IMG/VR virus record: IMGVR_UViG_3300042389_000654 | Coordinates: 1 to 57,917 of that record | Length of the DNA stretch: 57,917 nt | Source of the DNA: a virus | Reading direction: 5' to 3' (one strand) | In this document: positions 13,157-21,261 of the stretch, piece after piece | Layout of the letters: the number at the start of each line of letters is the position of its first letter | How positions within the stretch are numbered: the stretch's first letter is position 1 | Notes under the pieces: generated by a model | What the model saw: only the letters and a program-made list of their open reading frames with translations | Told to the model about the DNA's origin: nothing | Databases searched by the model: none | Translations under genes and position numbers: made by a program

Positions 13157-13905
13157 TTTTTATTGAAAGGTCAGATATTAAATGGAAAACAGTTCCATAT
13201 TTACGTCAAGGACAAACAAAAAACTATGACTATAGACTAAAACTTAATGAGCCATTAGCAAATTGGGATGTGTGGGACTATTGGGAAAGTGAAAGAGTCT
13301 ATAGTATGCAAAAACATTTAAAAAAGGGTGATATATTTTTTGATATTGGAACAGAATCTGGATGGTGTAACTTAGCCTACGCCAATATTGTTGGCCCAGA
13401 AAACATGGTATTAATTGAGCCAACTCCTGAGTTTTGGGCAAATATTCATGCATTATGGTATAAAAATTATTCAGTAGATCCTTTAGCCTGCTATGCTGGA
13501 CTTATTAGTAATGAAACAACAGATACTCGTAAGGGCAACACCCTGAATGCCTGGGGAGACAAATATCTTGGGCCGATAATTGATAGGAATAAGTATATAT
13601 ATATTCATGATAACACAGAAAATATACCAATGATTAAATTAGATGATTATGTTTCTGAAGTTGGAATTGTTCCGAATGTTTTAAATATTGATGTAGAAGG
13701 TGCAGAGCTTTTAGTATTTAAAGGTGCAGAAAATACATTACGAAACAACAACTTAAAAATATTTGTATCTATTCATGATGATTTAGGTATGCGTGATTAT
13801 AATACAACTCCTGAAGATACAATATCTTATTTAGAATCGTTTGGCTATGTCGGAGAGTTTTTGGCAAAAAACCATGAAGCACATTGGTATTTTGAAAAGA
13901 AATAA
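13153..13905 (+). CDS. FkbM-family SAM-dependent methyltransferase
   Basis: A 250-residue protein with the FkbM pattern: SAM-binding motif FFDIGTESGW at about residues 62-71, LIEPTPEFW, and the NIDVEGAELLVFKGAE block that is diagnostic for the family. FkbM enzymes O-methylate sugars or polyketides; in glycan loci they usually cap sugars. The ATG at 13153 is chosen over 13123 because it forms an ATGA overlap with the upstream stop and has GGAG upstream. Confidence 0.85.
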   Translation: MIFIERSDIKWKTVPYLRQGQTKNYDYRLKLNEPLANWDVWDYWESERVYSMQKHLKKGDIFFDIGTESGWCNLAYANIVGPENMVLIEPTPEFWANIHALWYKNYSVDPLACYAGLISNETTDTRKGNTLNAWGDKYLGPIIDRNKYIYIHDNTENIPMIKLDDYVSEVGIVPNVLNIDVEGAELLVFKGAENTLRNNNLKIFVSIHDDLGMRDYNTTPEDTISYLESFGYVGEFLAKNHEAHWYFEKK

Positions 13906-13908
13906 TAA

Positions 13909-14757
13909 ATGATAAGGGCATATCTATATTCTTTTGATGAAAAAGACTGTGCTTCCGACAAATGGGATTATGGTTTATTAAAAGAAATATTTGATAAGTA
14001 TAGTATTGAACAGATAAAAGTAAACTCATTACCAGATGCTGATCGTGCATTTGTTGTTGTTCCTGGACCACAAAATCTTGGTCATGAGGAAGATGTTAAT
14101 AAAGAGTTACAAAAAATAGGCAGAGTAGTTTTATTTTTTACAGGAGATGAAGAAGTTAGGTTTGATTTAAGTAAGATTAATCATCCTAACATAGAAATAT
14201 GGATACAGACTCCTCATAAGAAACATAAAAAATATAACAAATTGCCATTAGGAACTCCACAACACTTAAAAAACTCTGTCCCAGAATATACTGAAAAAAA
14301 ATATGATATATATTTTGGTGGACAGATAACACATTCAAGACGACAGCAGCTATCTGATGCTATGAAAACCCTTTCTAATGCCCTTTTTAAGCCTACAAAA
14401 GGCTTTGCCCAAGGTGATCATCCAAAAGACTATTACGCCAACCTTGCAAGCGCAAAGATAGCCCCATCACCTTCTGGTGCAGTTGTAATAGAATCTTTTA
14501 GGTTTTATGAAGCTTTAGAAATGTTGTCTTTACCAATAGTGGATGCTGTTGATCCACAAGGAAATGTTATTAAGTATTATGACTTTGTTTTTGAAGGTGA
14601 AACACCAATAAAATCAATAAAGAATTGGCACTCATTAAGAACTGTAATTCCTGAATTATTAAATAGCTATCCTCAAAATATGCACGATGCTGTTTGTTGG
14701 TGGATTAAATATAAAAGAGATCTTGGTATTAAAATTATGAGGCAAATTAATGCATAA
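13909..14757 (+). CDS. Exostosin-like glycosyltransferase candidate
   Basis: A 282-residue protein. The C-terminal half has KYDIYFGGQITHSRRQQL then APSPSGAVVIESFRFYEALEM, which recalls the nucleotide-sugar region of exostosin/GT47 and other GT-B enzymes (a Ser-rich loop followed by ESFR.YEAL). Placed three bases after the methyltransferase and overlapping the next gene by eight bases. Fold assignment is from pattern and context only. Confidence 0.5.
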   Translation: MIRAYLYSFDEKDCASDKWDYGLLKEIFDKYSIEQIKVNSLPDADRAFVVVPGPQNLGHEEDVNKELQKIGRVVLFFTGDEEVRFDLSKINHPNIEIWIQTPHKKHKKYNKLPLGTPQHLKNSVPEYTEKKYDIYFGGQITHSRRQQLSDAMKTLSNALFKPTKGFAQGDHPKDYYANLASAKIAPSPSGAVVIESFRFYEALEMLSLPIVDAVDPQGNVIKYYDFVFEGETPIKSIKNWHSLRTVIPELLNSYPQNMHDAVCWWIKYKRDLGIKIMRQINA

Positions 14758-15511
14758 AAGAGATGTAACTATTGTAATAGCAACCTCTGTTTTACCAAGT
14801 CATCCCAGCACATCTATTATTGATGAAACAATTGCTGCCATAAGATTGCATTTTCCAGATAACGAAATTATTTTACAGATAGATGGATTGCGTGAAGAAA
14901 GGATGTCACGTAAATTAGATTATGATGAGTATAAGAATAGAGTATTATGGAAATGTCTTCACGAATGGAAAAATGTTTTACCAATAATTTTTAATGAGCA
15001 TAGTCATCAGACTACAATGATGAAAAAAACTATTAAATTTATTGACACTGCAGCAATGCTTTATGTTGAAGGTGATGCTCCATTAACCACTGATTGTGAA
15101 ATTGATTGGCAAAAATGTTTAGACATGTTAGAAAATAAAAAAGCTAATACTATTCGTTTTCATTTTGAAGCACAGATTCCAGAACCACATAAACATTTAA
15201 TGTTTGGTTTAGAAGATTGCTTTATGAAAACTGCACAATGGAGTCAGAGGCCTCACTTAAGCACTGTAAGATATTACAAAGATGTTGTTTTACCTTTTTC
15301 TGATGAAAGAACCTTTATTGAAGATAGATTTCACGGTAAAATTCAAGATGATTGTTTGCCTTATGATACCTTTAGTGAAGAAGGTTGGAGTTATCACAAG
15401 CTTTGGATCTATCATCCAGAAGGGAATATAAAAAGATCATACCATTTAGATGGTCGTGAAGGAACTCAAAAATTTACTACAGATGATAAAATATGGGGAT
15501 ATAAAGAATGA
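14750..15511 (+). CDS. Glycosyltransferase, GT2-like
   Basis: A 253-residue protein beginning RDVTIVIATSVLP and IIDETIAAIRLHFPDNEII, the opening of a GT-A sugar transferase, with a DxD-like position in YVEGDAPL (about 100-107). The C-terminal half has an FIEDRFHGK segment. It probably adds one sugar to a phage- or host-directed glycan. Overlaps both neighbours by a few bases, so translation is coupled. Confidence 0.55.
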   Translation: MHKRDVTIVIATSVLPSHPSTSIIDETIAAIRLHFPDNEIILQIDGLREERMSRKLDYDEYKNRVLWKCLHEWKNVLPIIFNEHSHQTTMMKKTIKFIDTAAMLYVEGDAPLTTDCEIDWQKCLDMLENKKANTIRFHFEAQIPEPHKHLMFGLEDCFMKTAQWSQRPHLSTVRYYKDVVLPFSDERTFIEDRFHGKIQDDCLPYDTFSEEGWSYHKLWIYHPEGNIKRSYHLDGREGTQKFTTDDKIWGYKE

Positions 15512-16545
15512 GATTAGGAATTATAGCAAGATCTGACAATACTGGTTTAGGTAATCAGACTATGGAACTTGTTAAGATGCTTAATCCTGATAAGATTCTT
15601 TTAATAAATTCCCAGTTTTTTAATAATAATAAGCAACATCCTGAATGGTATAAAGATTATAATGTTATTGAAACTAAAAAGGGTATGCCTAGAACCAACG
15701 AAGTGTTAGCATTTTTAGAAAACATCGATGTTGTTATTAGTTGTGAAACCTTTTATCATTTAGAGTTGGTTGATCTTGCTAAACAAAAAGGGATTAAAAC
15801 TATACTTCAGTATAACTACGAACTATTCGGTCATTTAGCACACCCAGAATGGACTTTGCCAGATGTATTGCTTGCTCCTAGTATATGGAACTTAGATGTA
15901 ATCGTGCAAAAATTTGGAAACAAAACACAAGTAATGCATCTACCACCACCAACAGATCATGCTTTATTTAATCAAGCAAAAGAAATAAATCTATCCAAAG
16001 ATCATAGGCGTATACTACATATTGCTGGTAAGAAAGCTGCAAAGGATAGGAACGGAACTGAAAGTATTCTTAAAATGATTAAATATTCTAAAGAAGATTA
16101 CGAATTAGTTATAAAATCACAGACACCTTTAAATCTTATCTGTAATGATTCAAGGGTAAAAATTGAAATAGGAAATCCCGATAATAGACAAGATATGTAT
16201 AGTGGGTTTGATGCTATGGTTTTACCTAGACGCTATGCTGGTCTTTGTTTGCCTATGAACGAAGCTCTTATGAGTGCCCTGCCAGTTTTTATGACTAACA
16301 TATCACCCAATAATGCAATTCTACCATCGCAATGGTTAGCTGAATCGGGACAGATTGATAGTTTTAGAACAAAATCAATGGTTAATGTTTATGATGCAAA
16401 GTCAGATAGTCTTGCTAGAATTATTGATAAATATATTAAAACTAATGAAAAAAATGAAATCAAAGAATTCGCATACAATATTGGTATAAATAATTTTTCT
16501 GTTGATAGTTTAAAAAACAAATATTTAGATATTATAAATAAATAA
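15508..16545 (+). CDS. Glycosyltransferase, GT4/GT-B type
   Basis: A 345-residue GT-B-type protein. The N-terminal half starts MRLGIIARSDNTGLGNQT, with a Gly-rich acceptor loop; the C-terminal half has RRILHIAGKKAAKDRNG and DAMVLPRRYAGLCLPMNEALM, the donor site in which a Glu binds the sugar nucleotide. It starts in an ATGA overlap with the preceding gene and is the last gene of the + arm, followed by a bidirectional terminator. Confidence 0.7.
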   Translation: MRLGIIARSDNTGLGNQTMELVKMLNPDKILLINSQFFNNNKQHPEWYKDYNVIETKKGMPRTNEVLAFLENIDVVISCETFYHLELVDLAKQKGIKTILQYNYELFGHLAHPEWTLPDVLLAPSIWNLDVIVQKFGNKTQVMHLPPPTDHALFNQAKEINLSKDHRRILHIAGKKAAKDRNGTESILKMIKYSKEDYELVIKSQTPLNLICNDSRVKIEIGNPDNRQDMYSGFDAMVLPRRYAGLCLPMNEALMSALPVFMTNISPNNAILPSQWLAESGQIDSFRTKSMVNVYDAKSDSLARIIDKYIKTNEKNEIKEFAYNIGINNFSVDSLKNKYLDIINK

Positions 16546-16548
16546 AAA

Positions 16549-16572
16549 GGCCAGCCCATTTCTAGACTGGCC
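16549..16572. terminator. Bidirectional terminator between converging arms
   Basis: GGCCAG (16549-16554) pairs with CTGGCC (16567-16572) around a 12-base loop. A five-base A run lies on the left, giving a T run for - strand transcripts. It ends the - arm at 16588 and probably also the + arm. Confidence 0.75.
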
Positions 16573-16587
16573 CTCTAATAGAAGATA

Positions 16588-16854
16588 TTACTTCTTCTTT
16601 GTTGTTGTTGCCTTCTTCTTTGCAGGTGCCTTAGCAGCCTTCAGAGCCTCATCTACGGCCTTAGCGTCTGGCAAGACACCAAAAGCCTTATCATTTGGAT
16701 TAATTGCTCTTAATGCTACTGGAGCGATTGCAGCTACTAGAGCTGTCCACAAATCCTTTGGATCTGTTACTCCAGCCATGTATAGTGCTAGACCTGATGC
16801 AAGAACTGATCGACCATACGAAGCTAGCATTCCTTTTAGTTGTTCTGTATTCAT
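16588..16854 (-). CDS. Holin-like small membrane protein
   Basis: An 88-residue protein with two short hydrophobic stretches (about 13-30 and 35-52), the VTDPKDLWTALVAA and LRAINPNDKAFG segments I associate with putative holins of actinobacteriophages, and a Lys-rich tail. A holin would let endolysin reach the wall. It is 7 kb away from the endolysin, and two other small membrane proteins at 29 kb are rival candidates. AGGAGG precedes the ATG. Last gene of the - arm. Confidence 0.5.
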   Translation of the reverse strand: MNTEQLKGMLASYGRSVLASGLALYMAGVTDPKDLWTALVAAIAPVALRAINPNDKAFGVLPDAKAVDEALKAAKAPAKKKATTTKKK

Positions 16855-16864
16855 ATTATTCCTC

Positions 16865-17023
16865 CTAGGATATAACTCGTGTTAGTATTGTAAAACCAAT
16901 CCATAAACCAATAATTCCTGCGACTCCCGCAAAAACTGGTGGTGCTGGAACTGGCAATTTGAATGCAGCAAACACGACGCCACATCCAAAACCTGTTATT
17001 GTTGATAGCACAATATCTTTCAT
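16865..17023 (-). CDS. XapX-like small membrane protein
   Basis: A 52-residue protein with two hydrophobic helices separated by LPVPAPPVFAGVAG, the hallmark of the XapX domain. Function of that domain is unknown. AAGGGG lies before the ATG. The stop codon overlaps the AGGAGG ribosome site of the holin-like gene downstream. Confidence 0.7.
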   Translation of the reverse strand: MKDIVLSTITGFGCGVVFAAFKLPVPAPPVFAGVAGIIGLWIGFTILTRVIS

Positions 17024-17025
17024 TT

Positions 17026-17871
17026 TTACCCCTTAAATATTCCTTCTTTGTATTGTTTTACAAAACTTATTATATTTATTCTTTCTTCAATTGGTGGATT
17101 GTATATTTGTTCGATTCCTCCAGCAGTTAAAAGAATATTTTCAATATTTTCATTCTTTAGTTTATCTATCACTTCAGCAAATTCTTTGTAGGTAAAGTAA
17201 TCATATTCTTTACGATCATCTTGTTCAAGATACTTATTCCATATTCCATCTGGTTTTGGCAAAGCCTCTAATTCTTCTTCTGTTTCTCTAAGCTTTGGCC
17301 TTATTGATACCATTATTTTTTTATTGTCTAACTCAAAAGCTTTACTTTTATACATAGCATAAGGAATAATCATTTTATTATTATGTTTTGACGCTGCATT
17401 AAAAACATATCTATTTGTTGTTGAAACAAAAAAATCTGGAAGTTTAGTATCAAGACCATTAAGCATGTCTAAGAAGTCTATTAAATAGTTTGATCTATCT
17501 ATATTAGAAGACACATCTGTTACATCTCCCATGATTCCACTAAAGTCTTTTTTGTCACCATCTATATATTCTCTTCTAGTTTGTTTAATAGCCTGTTGAG
17601 TAAGTCCACTTCCAGATACTAGATTTATTTGTATTCTTCCTGGGCTCATTTCATTAAGAGAGTTGTATAACAAACATAAAAATTGTGGAGACATTACATA
17701 TGGACGAGCTGCTACTAAATATTTAAATTCTTTATCGCTATCAATAACCCTAGCTATTTTTGTAAAAGATTCACCTTTTGTAACATCATAAATAAATAGA
17801 CCACCATAAAAATGATTAGCATGTAGTTCTTCGACATCTTCTACGTGTGTGTTAAAGTAATAAAAGTTCAC
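17026..17871 (-). CDS. Luciferase-like flavin monooxygenase
   Basis: A 281-residue protein with the bacterial-luciferase-like pattern: FKYLVAARPYVMSP (about 48-61), EMSPGRIQINLVSG (about 74-87, compare the GRi.lNvVtG motif), then DRSNYLIDFLDML and FVSTTNRYVFNAASKH, in the order seen in alkanesulfonate and F420-dependent members. These enzymes use reduced flavin to oxidise small substrates. It is shorter than most (about 330). GTG start with AAGG upstream. Unusual in a phage; substrate not predictable. Confidence 0.55.
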   Translation of the reverse strand: MNFYYFNTHVEDVEELHANHFYGGLFIYDVTKGESFTKIARVIDSDKEFKYLVAARPYVMSPQFLCLLYNSLNEMSPGRIQINLVSGSGLTQQAIKQTRREYIDGDKKDFSGIMGDVTDVSSNIDRSNYLIDFLDMLNGLDTKLPDFFVSTTNRYVFNAASKHNNKMIIPYAMYKSKAFELDNKKIMVSIRPKLRETEEELEALPKPDGIWNKYLEQDDRKEYDYFTYKEFAEVIDKLKNENIENILLTAGGIEQIYNPPIEERINIISFVKQYKEGIFKG

Positions 17872-17873
17872 TA

Positions 17874-18305
17874 TTAAATCACCTTATCTATTTTTTCTGG
17901 TAATAGGGTTTTTAATTCTTCTATTGCATCTGATAATATGCTTATTTGTGTTGCATATGGTTCAATTTCTAATGAACCAAAATCGTTATGATAACTTACC
18001 GTATCTTTTGTTTTTTCTATAATACCATCTATTGATTTTTGAACATCTTCAATATATTGATATGCCCAGTCCCTAGAATCAGAAAGAAATTTAATAAAAT
18101 TTTCCTTGTGAATATCATTCTCATTTTTAAATTGAACATTATTATTGTCAATAAAGTCTTGTAATGATTTATGAGAAATTAATAGTCTTGTAAGTGATTT
18201 ATTTAATTTATTTATTTTAAGCAATGAAATTAAATAAGCAAATGCAAAAGACCCAGCCAAGGTAAGGGATGTTGCAAGAATAATATTACTTATTAAAGAT
18301 CCCAT
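17874..18305 (-). CDS. Single-pass membrane protein with helical cytoplasmic part
   Basis: A 143-residue protein with an N-terminal transmembrane helix (about 5-28) and a long helical, acidic remainder. No family recognised. The ATG at 18305 is chosen: six codons upstream an ATG exists (18323), but those codons coincide with the -10 box, and 18305 is six bases after TATACT, matching the leaderless pattern. Three bases separate it from the luciferase-like gene. Confidence 0.6.
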   Translation of the reverse strand: MGSLISNIILATSLTLAGSFAFAYLISLLKINKLNKSLTRLLISHKSLQDFIDNNNVQFKNENDIHKENFIKFLSDSRDWAYQYIEDVQKSIDGIIEKTKDTVSYHNDFGSLEIEPYATQISILSDAIEELKTLLPEKIDKVI

Positions 18306-18311
18306 ATTATA

Positions 18312-18340
18312 AGTATATACCATCTAGCACGTTGTTGTAA
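18312..18340 (-). promoter_or_regulatory. Leaderless promoter (TTACAA-17-TATACT)
   Basis: On the - strand TTACAA (18340-18335), 17 bases, TATACT (18317-18312), then six bases to the ATG at 18305. Confidence 0.6.
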
Positions 18341-18353
18341 ATTAAAAATAACA

Positions 18354-18584
18354 TTATTTTATTGCCTCCCGTGTAACCAACACTATTGCTCCGTTCATTT
18401 CTAAAGCTTTTTTAACATTTACCACATACTGCAGTGCCTGTATTTTTTCATCATGAACCATTCTGGCAAATGAGTGTTCATTTAATTTAATTACAAGAAA
18501 ATGATCACTATCAATAACTTGGACTTGGAATCCCTTTGGAGGGGTTATTGAATGAAAAGCTTTACGCATTGAATCTGTATACAT
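18354..18584 (-). CDS. Hypothetical protein
   Basis: A 76-residue protein with an alternating strand-like centre (FQVQVIDSDHFLVIKLN) and a helical end. No family recognised. Its start overlaps the preceding DUF2061 stop by one base (TAATG type). Confidence 0.6.
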   Translation of the reverse strand: MYTDSMRKAFHSITPPKGFQVQVIDSDHFLVIKLNEHSFARMVHDEKIQALQYVVNVKKALEMNGAIVLVTREAIK

Positions 18585-18787
18585 TATTTTCTACCCCAAC
18601 TAACCCTGTTCCACCCTCGCTCATGAAAGTAATAAAGGATTGTTTTTGTAACTACCTCAAAACTTGCAATTGCACCTGCTGTTACTGGTTCTTTGGTTAT
18701 TACCCAAGATATAGCAAATGTATCTGCTGTGCCAATGACACGCCAGGTGATAGCCTTAAGTGCTGATCTTTGTTTAGTTACATTCAT
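18584..18787 (-). CDS. DUF2061 membrane protein, copy 1
   Basis: A 67-residue protein of the DUF2061 family: KAITWRVIGTADTFAISW followed by a hydrophobic second helix ending in ILYYFHERGWNRV, the family signature (HER.W). Predicted two-helix membrane protein of unknown function. A diverged second copy is at 23921. It starts in an ATGA overlap with the APS-kinase fusion. Confidence 0.85.
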   Translation of the reverse strand: MNVTKQRSALKAITWRVIGTADTFAISWVITKEPVTAGAIASFEVVTKTILYYFHERGWNRVSWGRK

Positions 18788-19542
18788 ATACCCATCTCCT
18801 TGCGCTTTTGTGTAGCAGAGATAGCATGAATGTCTGCCCCCAAATCTACTTGTTCAATTTTATACCCAACATCACGTCCATAAACAATGTTAGTAATGTT
18901 AGGTAGTCTTAATACTAATGCACCATCCATGAATTCATCCTTGGCTATATATTCTTTTACCTGATCAAACTTTAAAGGATCTTTTTCACTTGTGTTGTAT
19001 GTATTACGAACTCCAAGCAATACCTGATTTGTTCGCATTCCCGCCTCTAAATATAAAGCATGATGTCCTTCATGCCATGGTTGATAGCGACCAAGCATAA
19101 GTGTAGTTGGTGCGGACCAGTCATGTAACTGGCAAGCAGCAATAATAAGATCAGCTTCCTCCTTTACAGTCATCCCGCAAGAAATTCTGACATCGCATGA
19201 CTCTGGATCTTCCCACATCTTGTTTGTATCTTCAAACCTTCCAGATTCAATTCTGTCTACCCAAATTAAAATATCTGGCTTACCAAAAACTGCACGGGTT
19301 AAATTAGTTGGACATACAAAGTCAACTATTACTGGAGCAACATCTTGCTTAGCAATAAGTCTTGCCATATCCCCCATACGTCTTGCTTGTTCAATTCTAT
19401 CTTCAGGGCTAAACCCTAAATCTGAGTTAACTGTTGCACGAACTTCATCTGCATTAAGGTGAATAGCATTAATGCGTTCTTTTAATTCTTTTGCAAGAAT
19501 GGTTTTACCAGAACCTGGCAGTCCAATTATTTGAATAATCAT
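18784..19542 (-). CDS. APS kinase-like domain fused to a nucleotidyltransferase domain
   Basis: A 252-residue fusion. The N-terminal part is adenylylsulfate kinase-like: Walker A GLPGSGKT (7-14), LNADEVRATVNSDLGF (about 29-44), RRMGDMARL and FEDTNKMWEDP. The C-terminal part has GRYQPWHEGHH (about 151-161, the HxGH motif of nucleotidylyltransferases) and a late ISATQKRK motif, as in NMN adenylyltransferase or related enzymes. The kinase half would make PAPS, the donor for the sulfotransferase at 5960. The second half, next to a PnuC-like gene, suggests NAD chemistry instead. ATG at 19542 has AGGAGG upstream and an ATGA overlap. Confidence 0.75.
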   Translation of the reverse strand: MIIQIIGLPGSGKTILAKELKERINAIHLNADEVRATVNSDLGFSPEDRIEQARRMGDMARLIAKQDVAPVIVDFVCPTNLTRAVFGKPDILIWVDRIESGRFEDTNKMWEDPESCDVRISCGMTVKEEADLIIAACQLHDWSAPTTLMLGRYQPWHEGHHALYLEAGMRTNQVLLGVRNTYNTSEKDPLKFDQVKEYIAKDEFMDGALVLRLPNITNIVYGRDVGYKIEQVDLGADIHAISATQKRKEMGI

Positions 19543-19751
19543 ACTTCCTCCTTTTGCCATTGAATAAATGATTTAACGTATATAAACCCATAGGCAATGG
19601 CTGCTAAAATAAATCCATATTGTTTGGTAGTTACGGCATAAACTACCCACAAGCATTCATTAAGGCAAAGAACAAGCCATCCCCATATTGTTTTTTTACC
19701 AACAAAATAGATTCCAATAACACCAATTATTGCAAGTATCCAGGACCACAT
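19539..19751 (-). CDS. PnuC-like small membrane protein
   Basis: A 70-residue membrane protein with three hydrophobic stretches and the pattern GWLVLCLNECLWVVYAVTT and IAYGFIYVKSFIQW, which resembles part of PnuC nicotinamide riboside carriers. It is far shorter than full PnuC (over 200 residues), so it may be a half-size relative. Its stop overlaps the start of the APS-kinase/nucleotidyltransferase fusion. Confidence 0.5.
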   Translation of the reverse strand: MWSWILAIIGVIGIYFVGKKTIWGWLVLCLNECLWVVYAVTTKQYGFILAAIAYGFIYVKSFIQWQKEEV

Positions 19752-19752
19752 A

Positions 19753-20037
19753 TTATTTATCCATTGTTAAAGATTGCCAAGTTTCTGCCCAGCCTAATTT
19801 TGTTCTGTGACTGTTAAATTCTTTAGAAATTTCCCCAGACTCTAAGTATACACCGCCCCAGATTCCCCATTCTTTAGAAGAAACTCCAACAGCAAAACAT
19901 TTTTTTGCTACTGGACATCTACCACATAGTGAATCAATTATTGGTCTTACTTCTAAGTCTTCTTCATAAGTTTCAAAAAATAAATTATTATCAAGGCCTA
20001 GACATGAAGCATCGTCTTTCCATAGGTGCTGTTTCAT
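19753..20037 (-). CDS. whiB: WhiB-family Fe-S transcription factor
   Basis: A 94-residue WhiB-like protein: four cluster-binding Cys at residues 12, 38, 41 and 47 (C, then CGRC and KKC), followed by GIWGG at 58-62, the turn that contacts the sigma factor. WhiB proteins exist in Actinobacteria and their phages and bind the principal sigma factor to change promoter use. The C-terminal basic tail is short. This is the best single marker for the host group. TAGGTG lies before the ATG. Confidence 0.92.
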   Translation of the reverse strand: MKQHLWKDDASCLGLDNNLFFETYEEDLEVRPIIDSLCGRCPVAKKCFAVGVSSKEWGIWGGVYLESGEISKEFNSHRTKLGWAETWQSLTMDK

Positions 20038-20045
20038 AAAAACAC

Positions 20046-20255
20046 CTACATCTTATACTTATGTGGAATATCCCAGCCATTGCGATCAATTTTAAATATT
20101 CGTTGTGTATACCACTGATCCCCAATTCGAACTCCATTAACAGCAGTTCTGCCCATCTCTGTTTTTTTGCGTTCTACTACATCCCAGCCAATCCAAGAAA
20201 GTAAATTGTTTTGCTTTACTATCTTTTCCATAGTTTCTAGTTTGTTTATTAACAT
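20046..20255 (-). CDS. Hypothetical protein
   Basis: A 69-residue protein, helical N-terminus then an aromatic strand-rich end (GDQWYTQRIF, GWDIPHKY). I recall similar small proteins in actinophages but cannot name a family. GGGGG precedes the ATG; ATG at 20231 is an alternative. Confidence 0.55.
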   Translation of the reverse strand: MLINKLETMEKIVKQNNLLSWIGWDVVERKKTEMGRTAVNGVRIGDQWYTQRIFKIDRNGWDIPHKYKM

Positions 20256-20269
20256 AATTTAGCCCCCAA

Positions 20270-20620
20270 CTAATATCGGAAAATACCGACCTCTATATTT
20301 TTTGATTCAGCAATGCTAACTAATTTTGATGCTGATTGTTTTGGCTTACTTAAAAAAGCAAAGTAGTTTACTTGCTCCATGTTTTCTTCAATCTGTGATG
20401 GAGGAACATAAAAAAATTTAATTTTTCTTCCACGAGATTTCATACCTCTTTCAGAAAGATTACAAAATTCAGAAGCAAAAGAATTAATGGTTGCTGGTCC
20501 AGCAGAATACAATATGAACTCTTTATCTTCATCTTTCATGCCTGAAAGAGCAACTCCCATAGCACGAATAAAAATGTTGTAGTCGTTAAATTCTTTTGTT
20601 CCCTGCACTGCCACTATCAT
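20270..20620 (-). CDS. SLOG-like nucleotide-binding protein
   Basis: A 116-residue protein opening MIVAVQGTKEFNDYNIF, then LYSAGPATINSFASEF, then FFYVPP: the order of strands and Gly-rich turns seen in YspA/DUF2493-type SLOG proteins, which bind small nucleotides. The catalytic state is unclear. The start at 20620 gives the domain start; 20632 is also possible. Overlaps the upstream gene by 35 bases or more. Confidence 0.5.
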   Translation of the reverse strand: MIVAVQGTKEFNDYNIFIRAMGVALSGMKDEDKEFILYSAGPATINSFASEFCNLSERGMKSRGRKIKFFYVPPSQIEENMEQVNYFAFLSKPKQSASKLVSIAESKNIEVGIFRY

Positions 20621-21011
20621 TTTTGTTTCCATTCTGTAAATTATCTAATATCATTAGCATTTTTTCCATATCATTTTTTGACATGTTTTCTACATCTACT
20701 GGTCTTGCTGATGTAGACTCCACTTCTCCACCAATAGCGTTGGCTACATAAAAAATATTGTCAGATACCCAATAAGCTTCCTGGCCAATTACTATAACTC
20801 TAATCATACTCTTTTCTGTGTGTTTTGTCAACTGTGAAAAACGTCTTTTTTGATTAGAGGAATCAATTGAAAAAAAATATTTAAGTAACTCATGAGTATC
20901 TTTTTGACTATACAGAGTTCTTGACATTTTTTTATTAATTTTTTTCTTCATTATAACAATTATAGCTAACGATGTTAGCAAAGTCAATATACATGCAATA
21001 ATGTATTGCAT
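20586..21011 (-). CDS. Single-pass membrane-anchored hypothetical
   Basis: A 141-residue protein with an N-terminal transmembrane helix (about 3-21) followed by Lys-rich residues and a soluble part with IRVIVIGQEAYWVSDN. No family recognised. Its 3' end overlaps the SLOG-like gene, and a single base separates it from the gene upstream. Confidence 0.6.
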   Translation of the reverse strand: MQYIIACILTLLTSLAIIVIMKKKINKKMSRTLYSQKDTHELLKYFFSIDSSNQKRRFSQLTKHTEKSMIRVIVIGQEAYWVSDNIFYVANAIGGEVESTSARPVDVENMSKNDMEKMLMILDNLQNGNKNDSGSAGNKRI

Positions 21012-21012
21012 T

Positions 21013-21258
21013 TTATTCTAATTCTTTTACCTTAGTTGTTTTTTTTATATTTTTACCAATATCTTTAGTCTTTAATTCTTCAGAAAGTTTTTCAATTTCT
21101 ACCTCTAAACTTCTGATCCTAGCTCCAAAGGTTGCTTTTTCAATCTTTGTTCTGTTAACAATAAGTTGAAGTTCTACATTTTTTAATTCAGCATCGGTAG
21201 TTCTTTTAACATAAAACTCCACTAATTGTTTAAAATCTTCAATATTTAATTCATCCAT
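21013..21258 (-). CDS. Coiled-coil protein
   Basis: An 81-residue, Glu/Lys/Leu-rich protein with heptad-like hydrophobic spacing over most of its length, so a coiled coil is likely. No family recognised. Three bases separate it from the gene upstream. Confidence 0.6.
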   Translation of the reverse strand: MDELNIEDFKQLVEFYVKRTTDAELKNVELQLIVNRTKIEKATFGARIRSLEVEIEKLSEELKTKDIGKNIKKTTKVKELE

Positions 21259-21261
21259 AAT

